Shown here one piece after another: positions 1 through 14,170 of a DNA stretch of 64,000 nt (position 1 is its first letter; every line of letters starts with the position of its first letter). The notes beneath the pieces are model-generated. The model ran no database searches, was not told where the DNA came from, and saw nothing but the letters and a program-made list of their open reading frames with translations. The translations under genes were made by a program, and so were the position numbers. Origin of the DNA: Epiperipatus broadwayi (Eukaryota; Onychophora; Udeonychophora; Euonychophora; Peripatidae); assembly GCA_028023455.1 (NCBI GenBank), contig JAQFVV010012476.1, positions 2,335,820-2,399,819 of the forward strand. The letters are read 5' to 3'.

Positions 1-1099
1 TATGTTTACTTAACATAATTTTAAAGGGATGTAAAAGGGCCCTCAAAAGGGAGGAACAATCACTAAATAAAATTTTCAAATAATATTGTTATTTCTGAAT
101 ACCTCATAAATAAATGTACTTACCTTTAAAGTTCAACTTAAAATTTAAATGCAAATATCCTTTTCTTATAGGAAAACAAGGAATTAAAATTTCTCCGATC
201 AAACAAAGCCCCATTTCTAAACCTTACTAATAATACTCATAATCCTGCTTTTATATTGGACTGAGTATTTGTTGGAGATTAATGGAATGAGCCAATCATG
301 GAACTTATAGTCAGCATTGAGGTGGCCCTTTCAGATATTCCAAATAAAGATAAAATAATCACACAAATTATAAAATTGATTCATTTCAAATCTATCAGAG
401 CCACCAATCACAACTTGAGAATGCATATTAATACCACCAAGCAGTCTCTTTCAGAAAATGATACAATATATAAATATACAACTAACTAAAGGAAAAATAA
501 AAACATAATAAAAATACAGAATATTAAAATGGTTTTATAGAGAAGTAATTCTGTGTTTTTATTATATATGTATAAAGAAAAATAAAGGTAATAGATTTGT
601 TTTAATGAATAAATCTGACATTATGGATAAAATGATTGTTCATATAAACAAATTAAATTTCTAACATTCTCCCCAATTATAATATAAAACAGAATAAAGA
701 CAAATTTATTAGTGACATATTGTGCAAATAGTGCAATAAGGCTTTTACTAAAGAAGAATATTATAAAATTTACCCAATGGTTGCAACACCATCCTGAATG
801 TTCACCAGTTCCAAATTGCAGAAGCTCTGTTAGACTTTGGAAGTATGCACTACTTCAGCATCACTAAAATGGTTAACCAGTCACTAACAGAACAATTCTG
901 TTTGTGTTTACATCATTAAGTCATCCTTAGACTTTGTATACCTAATTAAAAACTCAAAATTAGGAGTAGAGTACAAAATAGCTTCTCTCAACATAACTGA
1001 ACTATATAGCTTCATTAACAGAAAACATATTAATGATTGTTTGAACTCACAAGCACCAATTACTCATCTACACAAATTAACTTTATCACAGTTTTCCTT

Positions 1100-1760
1100 A
1101 ATTGGCCTGTAAACAATATTATCACCAAGTTTGAGGGACAACATTATTATGTGACAGATGGCTGCCAATGAGTTTAGCCATAAGTGGGCTTGTATCTAGT
1201 ATATATCTTAATCAAAACAAAAGTCAACTCCTCCCTAAATATTTCACATATGCTCCCAACCTTATCTACACATTTTACATAGATGATCTATTTATATGTG
1301 GCCCTGAATCATTAATTGATGACATCAAAACAAACCTGTAGGCAAAATCTGCATTGTTGTGGAATATAGGATGGGAAGATCATTGCAGAGATTTGCAATA
1401 TCTAGATATCCAAATATATAGAGATAATCTCCAGATAAATTATAAGAATGCCTCAAATCTGTAGAAATCAGAATCTTTACACACCCCAAATCTATCTCAC
1501 CTGACTTTTCACAAATATTCAGTTCTGTCTTCATTTCTATATTAAAACTATCATCTATGCATGTCAGAGACTGCTTGAAATATTGAGCAATGTCTCGAAG
1601 AACTAACCAGTATAGGTTTCATAAATAAAGACCTCACGTGAAGAGTTAAACAATTTGATAACAGGATGAAATCAAACCTTTCCAAAGATGGAAGACCCTG
1701 AATACTACTGCCATATATCCATTGGATAGCCAAAAGCACTAATAAAGCTCACTCACAAAC
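1100..1760 (+). pseudogene. Decayed reverse transcriptase, probably Penelope-like element
   Basis: An open stretch from about 1162 to a TAG near 1338 reads GLPMSLAISGLVSS, then about 25 residues later TFYIDDLFICG. The first segment matches the G-P-M-x-S block that precedes the catalytic motif in Penelope-like and related reverse transcriptases; YIDD is the catalytic YxDD box. After the stop, other frames continue with LQYLDIQIYRDN and FHKYSVLSSFLY, resembling the segment after the palm in this class. There are several stops and frameshifts, so it is dead. No GIY-YIG endonuclease is recognisable downstream; a microsatellite begins at 2169. The RT call is fairly safe. The Penelope-like assignment rests on the GLPM block and is an inference. 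Confidence 0.55.
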
Positions 1761-2168
1761 ACACCAAGTTAGTTACCACCCTCATCCTCAAAATAACATA
1801 TTAATAAAAGATTCCATGGATAGACTCAATACAGATCAAATATTGCATACCTTATACAAAATTTACACACTCACCCCCAACCAGAGTGCAATGTTATATA
1901 TTATGGTTAATTAGGTACATCTCTCTCTATTCAGATTTCACAACACAAATATCTTCACAGATGAGCCACAGATAATCCTGAGCATAAGTCAATTTTCCTT
2001 GAGCACCAAAACATTACAGGTCACCATAGCATGAATTGAATGAAATAACTGTAAGCGGAAGGTCAGAGTTTCCTGAAATATAGCTAATAACAATAATGCC
2101 ATAAACCAAAAGAAATCCTGCTTCCTCCTTTCTAAGAAATAGACTCTGATTTACATAGGGTTTGAATA

Positions 2169-3289
<1,121 letters not shown>

Positions 3290-4280
3290 AGGTGAAAAGG
3301 TTGCCTTGGCAGCAGTGAGAAATATTGATTAATATTCTTATTGTGAATGTTTATGTGGTTACTGGTGGTTTCTAATGGTTATTAATTATCCCAATTAGCT
3401 TTAAGCATTATTTCACTTATTATATATATATATATATATACAATCCCAAACATTCTAATGCTATGACTATATGGACATTTAACACCCTTTAAAGTGCTTA
3501 GCTTCCATTTTATATTTATATTAATTTTTGTTTAATGTATAGATTTTCTTAGTTCATATTAGGTAAATATGTCATCTGTTCTTTAATCGTATACTTGATG
3601 ACTTTCACTCATTGTATTGCATTCTTTTTTTTTGTTCTTCTGAATACTCTTTAAACTCTTTTAAAATTGTCCTTTATTTTCAATCTTATATATTTATTTG
3701 TTTAAATATCTACTTATAAAAATCTTTTAAAGTAATAAGTAAATAATCCAATGGTTTAGTTTGTGCATCAGAAGTGACAGATTTGGTGATATCATGGATT
3801 TTGAGATTCAGAGTCCATCACTCTGCAATTGAGTTAACAATATCAGGGCCATTAATATAATTTTTTTTATTAAAATTTGAATGTAACAAAATTCTTCAGC
3901 GCTAAGAATAGTGGGTAAGAGTAATTTCAAATATAAGTTTTATTATATTATGCTGAGCAGCTTTCCGTATTTTAATCCTGATATCATACTTATAGATATG
4001 ACTAGTGGATAAAAGGATTGTGGGTAAAAGATATGTAAATTTTATGTAAATATATACAAATGAGCTCTATGATCCACTTTTTAGAGTTGGGGAAACAGGA
4101 TTCATTTTTATTTATCGAATTAACATTGTGGTGATATGCAAAGCCTTCTTTATCTTGTGGTTACAATCATTCCTTTCTATACATACAATACTAGATTACT
4201 CAGCATAATATAATAAAACTTATTTTAAGCTTATCTTGCTCAGTATTCCTGGAGCTTATAGAATTACAGTAATACTTCAG
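3290..4280. other. AT-rich sequence with one weak tRNA-like SINE candidate
   Basis: No gene was recognised. There is a short (AT)n run near 3420-3440. At about 3750-3830 the text TGGTTTAGTTTGTGC followed by GAGATTCAGAGTCC resembles degenerate A and B boxes of a tRNA-derived SINE head. The A-box text resembles the candidate near 12,224. The evidence is weak. Confidence 0.3.
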
Positions 4281-4496
4281 TTCGCAATAATCAAACATAT
4301 TTTGCCAATAGAGGGATCTTCCAAATCATGACACAAGATAGCAACTTTTATAAAGATAAGAGTGGCTGGATTCACCTACATAAATGGACATTTAGGTTAA
4401 AGATAAGACAGTCATTCTTATCTTTATAAAAGTCACTATCTTGTATTATGGTTTGGAAGATCCCTCTATTGGCAAAATATGCTTGATTATTGCGAA
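4281..4496. repeat. Hairpin (foldback) element, arms about 84 bp
   Basis: The left arm 4281-4364 and right arm 4413-4496 are reverse complements with only a few mismatches. The outer ends read TTCGCAATAATCAAAC on the left and its near complement on the right. The spacer is about 48 bp. It has no coding capacity. It lies 43 bp upstream of the TA-flanked element at 4540. Confidence 0.85.
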
Positions 4497-4539
4497 ATTT
4501 TAAAGCGTGTTGAATACAGGTTAGTGCCTGTTCAGACTA

Positions 4540-5502
4540 CACCTGGGTCTCGTTTTACGCGATAGATAGGTTCCTCAGAAAACACGCACAAATGAAATCG
4601 CACAAAAGTAGACGTAACTAACCTTGAAAAGGGGGGGATATGGACTGAGATTTTTCAAAACTCGCATAAAAGCAAAGCACCAATGCACCAATGTAAAATT
4701 ACTTTAAAATTCGTGCAAAAAAAAAAAAAAAAAGGAAATAAAATATGACTAATAAAAAAATTCAAATTTGAAAAAAATTGATACAAGAGAAACTTTTTTT
4801 AACTATAATATTTAATTTTATTCAAAACAATATATTTTTATGCATAATTTACAATAATTTACATTTTTTTATACACATTTTAATTAACGCGATTTGCCGA
4901 TAAACAGTTCATTTGCAAACTCGTAAAAAAATCAGATTCTTCACATGAGAAAATACAACTAGCGCCAACGTCACTCTCATGTTGTGTTAATGGTTTTCTG
5001 GTGACAACGTAATTAGTAATTAATCTAACAACTAAAAATTAAATTCTTATTTTGCCTTTAATTTTTTAATTTTCAATTTTAATTGTGCTCACTGCTATTA
5101 CTGATTAAAAATAAACTTGTGGATACTAAATGATTAATAATTGATTACGTTCTTTTTTAAAAAGCAAAAACAGAATGTGATTTAAAATGCAAAATTAACA
5201 TGCACAATGTTTGAACAAATTTACATTATAATCTTGTAAAATTTAATGTGTGTATACATAAAATGTGGAAATCATAATTTTAATTTCATTATTGCATAAA
5301 ATCTTACTATTATAAAGCACTGAAAATATTGAAATTACTAAGATGAAAGTTGAATTCCAATAATGTGCTATTACTTTCAATATACACAGAACTTATTATT
5401 TAAAGTAATAATGCCTTATCGGAGTTCGACTTCCGGTGAAACATGGAAACGCGTAACTTCAAAATCATGTTAAATAAGTCCGCGTAAAAAGAGACCCAGC
5501 TG
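4540..5502. mobile_element. Non-autonomous DNA transposon, TA target duplication (pogo/Tigger-like ends), copy 1
   Basis: The ends are inverted: the left reads CACCTGGGTCTCGTTTTACG and the right, reverse-complemented, CAGCTGGGTCTCTTTTTACG. Both ends are flanked by TA (4538-4539 and 5503-5504). A second copy at 53,005-53,892 shares both ends and the sub-terminal sequence. The TA duplication and TTTTACGCG-type termini are typical of the Tc1/mariner superfamily, especially pogo/Tigger relatives; that assignment is an inference. The 963-bp interior is AT-rich, with no transposase frame, so the element is non-autonomous. Confidence 0.8.
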
Positions 5503-5929
5503 TATTTACATAAGCTCTCTGTGCGCTCTATAAATTAATTACTACTCTTCAATCATACTTCAGGTAAAATCTACTTGCAAACCATTATCACAAGCAGAAA
5601 TAAATTCCAGACAGTAATTTCAAATAGATCCCTACTCTAGCTTTCAACTATTGGCTTTTTTGATATGATCATAGTTTTACTCTTTAGCCATCCATCATTA
5701 TCTATTATCTCTGCTATGCTACTCAAGTTTAGGCCTGATACTGAATCAGTTAATTATACTTTAGTAAATATCTTTGCTTATGACTTAACTTGTAACACCT
5801 ATGACTGTTGAGAAAAGATTGTACCTACCAAAACAAAAATAACTAATATTTTTTTTTTGTTTGGGTAAAACATCAGTAACTGTCATTTATCTCCAAGAGA
5901 AAAAGACAAAACATAATAACAATAAATTA

Positions 5930-6215
5930 GAAATAAGTTTTGCAATGGCTATACAAATCAGCATGTGAATCAAAAATACATGAACATAGAGAACATGCTA
6001 GTCCACATTATGTTAGAGATTAATTTTGGAATGACTATGAAGCACAAATACTTGGACATATAGAATACCATTTAAGACATTAAAGATGAATTAAACCAGT
6101 ATGTAAACCACAAATACGTGAACGTAGAAAACATGCTATTTAATACAATAGAGATAAGTTTTGGAATGACTATAGAAACCTGTACATGAATCACAAATAT
6201 GTCAACATATTACAT
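5930..6215. repeat. Degenerate minisatellite, irregular unit
   Basis: The phrase TTTTGGAATGACTAT recurs (at 5937 as a variant, 6023 and 6159), each followed by CACAAATAC-like text and then GAACATAGA-like text. Units are irregular, roughly 65-135 bp, and strongly diverged. Confidence 0.6.
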
Positions 6216-6329
6216 ATGTATGTCCGTCACTCTGTGTATTTGGTATAAAACATAGTTTTTATTAAATGGAAAACTTTTTTTTAAAAAAAACTAAACATTA
6301 TTTATATAAATATTCTTAGCAATTTTTTT

Positions 6330-7110
6330 GCAGACTCTTAAGTCGATCATAAATACGGGGCGCAAAGATAATATAGTGCTGCCTGACAGAAATCGCGGTT
6401 TGCGATGCGCCAACCAATGTACTCTTTTTCTTCTTTTATCACCATGCCTAAGCCATTTGGTCGCTTAGAAAGATTAAACAATCCTGTGGTTTGAATTAAA
6501 GTCGACCTAATAAAACTCAACATTATTTTATTAACCGAAATTTATTTTCAAGCAATTTAAATTTAAATAGCGATCGCTAGAGGACAATTTACTAGATACG
6601 CATATTACGAAGATGCAGACACATTTGTAAAAAATAAAAAAACAAAAAGATGGTTTGTATTTGTAGACTGGAAAGTAATACGAAGAATTTTAATTATATA
6701 AATATCTTCGTCTTTTACATCCATAATTTTTGTCAATTACTTCCCTATTATAAAACGTTTATACATTGTGAAATATAGATAAATAAACCTCATCAGAATC
6801 GTCTTTAGAAAAGCTGACAATGCTCGACGCCACAACGTCAAAATCATTACGTTCTCATCTTCGTAGCAGTAGGAGGTTTTTGTTGCTGAGAGCGCATCGC
6901 TAATCAAACTACCGAGTCCTTTCAGTGACTAACAGTAGTTCCCAAACTCTTCACGTAATTAAATGTCATATTAATGGGATCTTTATTCTTTCCTAGTTTC
7001 TTTTGGTGTTTTAATGAAGTAAGAGATGGCAGGGCAGAGTCATAATAGACTGCCATTCACACTATTTCAAATTGACGATGCAACCGTCCGGAGTACAGAC
7101 AATATATATG
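6330..7110. other. CpG-richer block, no gene recognised
   Basis: CpG dinucleotides are clearly more frequent here than in the flanks (for example GGGGCGCAAAG, AATCGCGGTTTGCGATGCGCC, GAGCGCATCGC). A CCAAT sequence occurs near 6411. No long open frame, inverted termini or known motif was found. It could be a promoter region or an old, unmethylated insertion. Confidence 0.35.
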
Positions 7111-8073
7111 AAGCCTTGGCATCTTAAAACTAATTAATTTAAAAATCAATCGCGTTGACCTCAAGGAGCACACGATTACAATTACACGGGAAATGAAGCA
7201 TGTGTCAAGGACTGGATTATAAGTTTTGCATTGGTTTTTATACTTTCGAAGACAGTGGAAAAGATATTTATAGAAATAAGCTATCTTTAATGGTATATAA
7301 GATTTAAAACAATTAGTTAATTATCTTAATAAATAATTATTTAATAAATATCAAAAGTATGAAACAATATATTATGTGAAAACGTCAAAATATACTCGGT
7401 TCAATAAATATTTTTAAATTTTATATTTAAACTCTGAATATTTTTTTTTTACATTAATGTATAATTAAATACCCTCGTACAAACACACACGGATGCACAC
7501 ACATGGGTATATAGTACGTCACAGTGAAAAGATCACTGATTGTCCAAACTGATTGCCGTGTTAATCGATGTATGTTTTATGTAGTGACATAGTTTTGCTA
7601 TTTACCACCAAAATTTAAGCTGCAAGTATTATCTGGATCATGGATTATGAAATGTGATAGTGCTTCATACCTCCATGGATAATCTTTAACACATTTACTA
7701 ACGTCAGAATCTTAAACAAACCATTTGAAAATGTTATTGCGCCTCGTATTATGCTGCTATATACAATTTGAAATATTTCAAATATTACAGTAGAATTTCC
7801 CCCAATAAAAACAAAATTGAATGTAACCGCAATGTTAGGGTATGATACACGTTGTCACATTTTATATGATGACTCATGTTCCGGACATCTAATACCTTAA
7901 ACTTTATAGTAATGAATAGCTAAATTATTTCACATATAGTATAACGGGTTGATTCAAAGATAACACTGCCAGTAGCTTGGAGAAAGAACCCATCACATTT
8001 TTTTTTGGAACTCTATCTGTTTATATGATGTTCAAATATAAATATATTCACTTTACTCAATTTAATGAAATTA

Positions 8074-8236
8074 GAAGAGACTTGAACTCGAGACTTTCAA
8101 GCTCTTTATAGTTATGCATTCCATCTACATATATTGGTGATTGTTTACATTTTTCACATGATGGTCATGTGTATCAGTTGTATAAGATGGAGTGCATAGT
8201 TGTAAAGAGCTTGAAAGTTTGAGTACAAGTCCTTTT

Positions 8237-8237
<1 letters not shown>
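8074..8237. repeat. Foldback repeat with about 55-bp arms
   Basis: Left arm 8074-8127 (AAGAGACTTGAACTCGAGAC onward) and right arm 8183-8237 are imperfect reverse complements around a spacer containing TATTGGTGATTGTTTAC. A partial relative of the right half lies at 8275-8395, and related text recurs near 25,700 and in the 28-kb repeats, so this is a dispersed family. Confidence 0.7.
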
Positions 8238-8270
<33 letters not shown>

Positions 8271-8274
8271 TATA

Positions 8275-8395
8275 TTGGAAATCATTTATCTTTTTCATAC
8301 TATATGATCATGTTCATCAGTTGTATAAAATTGAGGGCATAGCTGGAGGGTGCTTGAAAATCTGAGTTCAAGTCTCTTACAATTACATTAAATTT
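8275..8395 (+). repeat. Diverged copy of the 8.1-kb foldback family
   Basis: The text ATGTTCATCAGTTGTATAAA, then GCATAGCTGGAGGGTGCTTG and GAGTTCAAGTCTCTTACAAT, repeats the right half of the element at 8074-8237. It follows an (AT)n run at about 8241-8268. Confidence 0.6.
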
Positions 8396-11050
8396 AATAT
8401 AGACAATATACTTATATTTGAATATATATATATTCATGGAATTAGTTATTAACAAATACATCATCTGCAATATTATTATTTATTTGTTTATACAGTGCTT
8501 GTAAAAACTTAAAAGATAAATGGTCTTTTAAATAAATATCCCAATGCAGGCCAAATGCCTTTTCAACCGACCCGCATAGAAATTCAATGATGAAGAACGC
8601 AGTCATAAAATTTCCCAGTTGCTGAATAGTGAGGATTTGAGTATTTTTTCTTATTTTAACTTCTAGAAGCCTTCCGAAAAAACTTGAACTTGGTTTTGAA
8701 TCTAATGGCATCTAAAGGCATGGCTGATAGATCTACTGCTTTAATGCCATGTTACCTTTTTAATAATCAATGGGAAAGTTGATGTTTGCACAACAAAACT
8801 GAGCTATGATTCAAAAAATTTTAGCTTTTGAGCCCAGCAATTTAATACTGCATTACACAATGCAGGGTTATATATATATTATAACGGGACGATCCTTTTC
8901 AGGACTTGAGGAAGTCGCATCTAACTATAGTTGGACTTTGAGTCTTCTTATAGAATGCCATGGATGATGTGATTTAAAATATAATCCAATTCACTCCTCT
9001 ATTAATAACCTCGTTACTCTCGGAATTCGAGCTCAGAGTAGAAATTTGCAATCGACTCTCTTCAGGCATTTCCATATTAAATCATTAAGTTGATTTAACA
9101 TATATATGCGTGAGTATGGAGTATGTATATTTATAATTATTGGTTTTATAAAACGACTAAATAAAATAAACAAACGAGACCTGTTTAATTTTAAAATCAA
9201 GTTTAACACATTTTAATCAGTAATAAAAACAAAAATATTATCACATAAAACATTAAAATTTAGAATTATAATCTGTGCTTATATACACTAATAAATTATT
9301 TAATATTAAAAAAAAAATGTAATCATTTACCTATATATATAATTTAAAATCATGCGTATAATAAATAATACACATGATACATTATAAATCTACCTATTGT
9401 GTCATTACAATGATTCAGTGTGTGTTGTATGTTTATATACGATAACATCCATTCACACTAGATTAATAATAGAATGTATTCTGATATTAGTTATGTATGT
9501 TTAAAAATATATTATGTTAATTGTCATGTAAGATTCAATTTGGAATATAATAAAACGTACTTCCAAATTGAAATAATTTAAAAACATTTACCTTAGTCAG
9601 CTGTCATTTCCATCAGAGTATATATCAAAACATCAATATCTACATTTTATTAAATAAAATAAAAAAAATAAAGTGTTCATCTTATCAGTTCCCCACTTTA
9701 ATATACGAAGTAATTTTTCTAAGTAAATATAATTATCCACAAAGGAAATAAAGTTTAAGAGTTCTTAAATTATACAATGAAGTAATCCAAGACGAGAAAG
9801 AATGCAGTTTTATATCCCTCCTTAGACGAAATAAAATGATGATAAATGTTGAAACATAAAGTTCATTGATCATCCTTCGAAGAGGCAATCCAGATATTCA
9901 TTCTTTAAATATTTATGTAGTAAAATATTTAACATCTTCTTCAATATAATACTCCAATATTAAAGCAGCTTTTTAAATGAGAATTACGACGATTATATTT
10001 TAGGCATTGATTAAGTAGGAATAAATTTACATATTCGGGTTTAAAACATCAGTAGAAATCTCTGGCATAAATTATCTAACCAAAGAACATATTTATAAAT
10101 TTTTGTCTTCTTAAATTTATATTTTGAAAGCTCATTTCGAAGACGTTGATAACTTTTATAACCTTGTTAAATTCACTGATTATTTTTTTTATAGTTCTTT
10201 ATAATATTCAAAGGCAGTAAATTAATTACTTGAAGCAGGTTTTAAAATATTGAATCTTCTTTTTTTTTTAATTTTTCTTAAATGTGTTCTAAATTCGAAC
10301 ACATTTAAATTTACAAACGTAGTTCTTGCCTTGATAACTGAATAGAAGATTATTGTTATAACAATATTAGTTCGTTTTTATACTGGATTAATTTCAGCAA
10401 GCATATCACATGATCACGATCTATTGTTTAAAATATACAATTTGTAATGAACCCCAAACATTTATTTCCTTTGTTTCAACTGATAAAAATGCAATGTTGA
10501 CTTAAGGCTTTGTCAAAGGTCAAGTTTTATATTAACAAAAAAAATACTATTAGTTAGAAATATTTTATTTATGTGTGTGTATAAATAAACCAGAATTATT
10601 CATTTTTAGAATTATTCTTCTAATACTAACTAGTCTATATATATATAGCTGATACATGAAAAGCTTAAGATAGGTGTAAGTTATTTATATCTGTTGATTC
10701 GATATAGGCATAGTTAAATTCACAAAGAAACACAAATTGTTTTAGGTGAGGCTCATATGGTACTCTCACAATATATATATTATCTTGATTTATAGGTGTC
10801 AAGTTTCCTGCACTCACATTTTTGACACCATCTATTTCAAATAAATACATAAATGATTATTCCTAATCATTTTTAAAACTAAAGATTATCATATTTCTAG
10901 TCAAAATATAAAATTTAACTTTAGTTGAAGATTAATTTAATCTGGTATTAATTAAACAAACACATGAAATAAATTAATCCAATTTCATCTTTTTTATTAC
11001 ATATGGAATATCTTTTTAGATAAACTTCCATTTGATACACATTCTTAAAA
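8396..11050. other. AT-rich intergenic or intronic sequence, no gene
   Basis: No coding exon, RNA gene or bounded transposon was recognised. There is one short perfect hairpin at about 10,279-10,312 (AAATGTGTTC, 7-base loop, GAACACATTT). Short open frames on the minus strand near 8442-8711 and 10,665-10,850 show no recognisable similarity and are treated as chance. Confidence 0.5.
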
Positions 11051-11079
11051 CATATGAGTAATTACATCTAAAATACACA

Positions 11080-11215
11080 TTTCATGTTGAATCAGTACTT
11101 ATTCAGTTGACCCAGATCACAATCTTTTATATGTGTCTTCATTGAGTATTCAGTATTTATCAATACCAAATTATTATAATTTGATTTACTTTTGTCAAAA
11201 TTTCCACACATCTTT
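11080..11215 (-). repeat. Dispersed repeat family R1, minus-strand copy
   Basis: Reverse-complemented, this contains the family phrase AGATTGTGATCTGGGTCAAC followed by AGTACTGATTCAACATGAAA. Other copies are at 14,085, 31,405, 32,215 and 33,930. Ends are not defined. Confidence 0.55.
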
Positions 11216-12214
11216 GTCACCATCACTTAAAAAAAAAATACATTAATAATGATTACTAATTAATAGTTAAATAAGATATTATCCTTAGTTCAGATACAAA
11301 CTTTAATGCTCATTTAAAGATTAGGATATGTATTTTATTTTTAATTAAACACTGTTTTAGCATGAAATGTATTTTGAGGGTTATTTGTCTTTTTCACATG
11401 TTTTTAATCATTTGTTTTAAAGATCTATGATGGGGTGAAAATTTTAAGTATATATGTGTATATGTTGAATTAAATATTTTTATGCATTGTTAATATTTCC
11501 AACTGCACCGTGACAGTTTATCTCATGTGTAAGTACAGTGACATTTCCAGCCATTCACTATTTGCCTAGTGTCTTTATATTCTAGCAGCTTCCAGCTCGA
11601 GTAGGAAATTGCCTTACTACTTTATCCATGTAGTAGACAAGATGTATATTACTGTTTACTTCTGAAAGTAAATTATTGTTGCCTGAGTGCTTTTGTCTAT
11701 TTATAACCAGATCCCCTTCCATAATGAAACAATCAAAGAGCATCATCTTCTTTTGGCCTGTTTCTGCTAATAGTATATCTTATCTATTGGTCTGTGGCAA
11801 TAAATAGTTAATCTGATCAAATTAAGACAGAATTTGAACTAATTCATTAGCTGAAAATAAGGTGAAATATAATATTTACACATTTCTAGCTGAAATTCAA
11901 ATATAAAATATCACTAATAGCAAACTTTCATTAATTTCATTAGGACTCATTTGATAAACAAGTATAAGTCTGAATAAAGCAGCGCAGATAAAGATTACCC
12001 TCCTATCTTAATATATTTAACAACTTTGCAGCTTAAAGGTAAGATGTTGGCCATTTGCTTGTGCTCTATATTCATACTTACGTTTGTTTCACAAGGGAAT
12101 GCTGTTGAAATTAATGTAACATATGGTGTTAGTAATGTTTTACGCATATATAAACAAATAAAGGTTGTGATATTGACAGCATACAAGAAAGGAAGTCTAA
12201 TATGAAATAAATGG

Positions 12215-12690
12215 AAGGACTTCATGGTATAGAAGTAGTGCATCTGCCTACCATGCCTGTGTCATGGGGTTCAAATTAGGACTAAGTAAAATTGTTTTCA
12301 ACAGATTTAGAATTTTTATCTTAGAGGTCTGGCTCATAACAAATTGGCTAAACAATTAAATACTGGTTAGGAAATGGGTGTCTTATGTACTTAGCTAGAG
12401 GGTAAAACAAGAATGGAAAACCATTTCAATCCTTACCATCTGACAATTGGAAAGCCTGATGAGAAAATGCTAAATCTCTTTTAAAAAAAATCAAGAGTTT
12501 AGGTTTCTCCTAGATAGCAGGTCCATTTAGATAACCTTACAATATGAAATGATAAATTAATATCTAGCTATCCTTATCTAGAGTGTTAAAATAATGATGA
12601 AAAATTGCTCAGTCCCGCCTCATCCAGAAGATAAGAAGCCTGTTGATAACTATTTTACTATGGAAAGCCTCTTAAAGTCTTTCATCCTGT
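12215..12690 (+). mobile_element. tRNA-derived SINE candidate
   Basis: ATGGTATAGAAGTAGTGCAT at about 12,223 resembles a tRNA A box region, and GGGGTTCAAATTAGG at about 12,266 resembles a B box (GGTTCGANTCC). Their spacing of about 40 bp is right for an internal RNA polymerase III promoter. The following 400 bp contain no coding frame and may be the SINE body. The 3' end is not certain. Confidence 0.5.
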
Positions 12691-13466
12691 AGTAGGATAT
12701 TTATTGCCGTTTAATATAAATATTTATTTGCTTTTAGTATACATATATTCTATACTCTAAAGTGGATTGAGGGTGTTAGGCAAAGGGTATTACAGTAAAA
12801 CAATAGTATTTCATTATCAGCAGCAGTTTTATGATTTCTGCCACTTTCTTAGAAACAGACTTGCTTGACATTTTAATATTTAGACATTAAAGTTAAATAA
12901 CTTTAATTTAAAGTCTTTACATCATTAAGATTCATAACATCAGTTAAATATATAAAATAACGTTAGATACCTCATAGGGAAATTAATATATCATATTCTC
13001 TGGAAAGCAATTAAGAGAAGGGAACCGCCCTCAACTAAATCTGATTCTGTACTCAGATTATATTTCACTTTTAACTAATTTTATAAACCGTAATTTTTCC
13101 CCCTTCTTTTTTAATAGCAAAATTGAAAGGTTCTCATTACTATTAATTATAATTCAAAAAGAGATATTATTACTCTTTTAATTGTTCGACTGAGTTTTAG
13201 AGGAGAGATTTGAATAATTTTAATTAACTTCAAATGGACTAAATTTATTAATTGAAATCTTGGGAATAAAATTGATTGATTGGTTTCAAAATAAGACAAA
13301 GAAAATGAATTAATAAGAAATATTATCTTGGTTTAATTTTCTTCTTTGACAAATTAGAGAATGAAAAAAAACTTGAAAATCTTTTAAAATATTTTCAAAT
13401 TAATGAATTTATATATAAATTTGTTTTTAAATATACGTCTATTATTATAAAGCGCTGAAAACTTTG

Positions 13467-13789
13467 AAATTATTCAAATGGAACTCAATCTCCAATAAAG
13501 CACTATTTCTTGAATATTATAAATTTTCTCCCACTCGCCCGCCGGTAATAGTTTAAAAAACTCCTGCGATGGGTTAAATAGATTTATACAATTGAATATT
13601 TGATTATAACACCAGGCACACAATAAATGCAAGCCCTGATTTAAGCATGGTCTGTAAGATTTGGTGTATATAGAATGTATGGTCTATTTTCTTAAGTTTT
13701 TTAAGCTCTTACCAGCGGGCGAGTGCTGAAAATTTATAATATTTATGAAATAGCAGCACTATGGAGATTGACTTCTGTTTGAATAATTT
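13467..13789. repeat. Foldback element with about 95-bp arms
   Basis: The left arm 13,467-13,562 and right arm about 13,695-13,789 are reverse complements at roughly 80-85% identity. They include a GC-rich core, CACTCGCCCGCCGG on the left against CAGCGGGCGAGTG on the right. The spacer is about 130 bp. The sequence just outside and including the left arm (ATTATAAAGCGCTGAAAA) resembles part of the TA element at about 5308, suggesting common ancestry of the two families. Confidence 0.75.
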
Positions 13790-14084
13790 TTAAATGTACT
13801 TAAAACTTCCACATATAACCCTAAGATGCATTTTAGGCTGAACTAGATATGTTTAATGGAGGAGTCAGGTCACAATCTCCTTCACTCCTTGATCATTTGT
13901 TATTTTTCATTACTAAATCATGTTCAATTAAAAAAGAAATATATTAATCTTTGACTAAGATATAAAGTTTATTTCTGGGCTAAGAATAATCTCTAATTTA
14001 ATAAATAATTAGCAGTAATCATTAACGTATTCATCTGAAATGAATGATATGAAAGTTGTAAGTACAAATGATAAAGACATGTAA

Positions 14085-14170
14085 AAAATTGTAATCTGGG
14101 CCTAATGACGAGTACTGGTTTAACACGAAATGATCTTGAAAATCATTTATCTTTTTTTGGATGTTTATAC
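14085..14170 (+). repeat. Dispersed repeat family R1, plus-strand copy
   Basis: TTGTAATCTGGGCCTAATGA followed by GAGTACTGGTTTAACACGAA matches the family phrase seen at 33,930 and, inverted, at 11,080 and 32,215. Confidence 0.5.
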
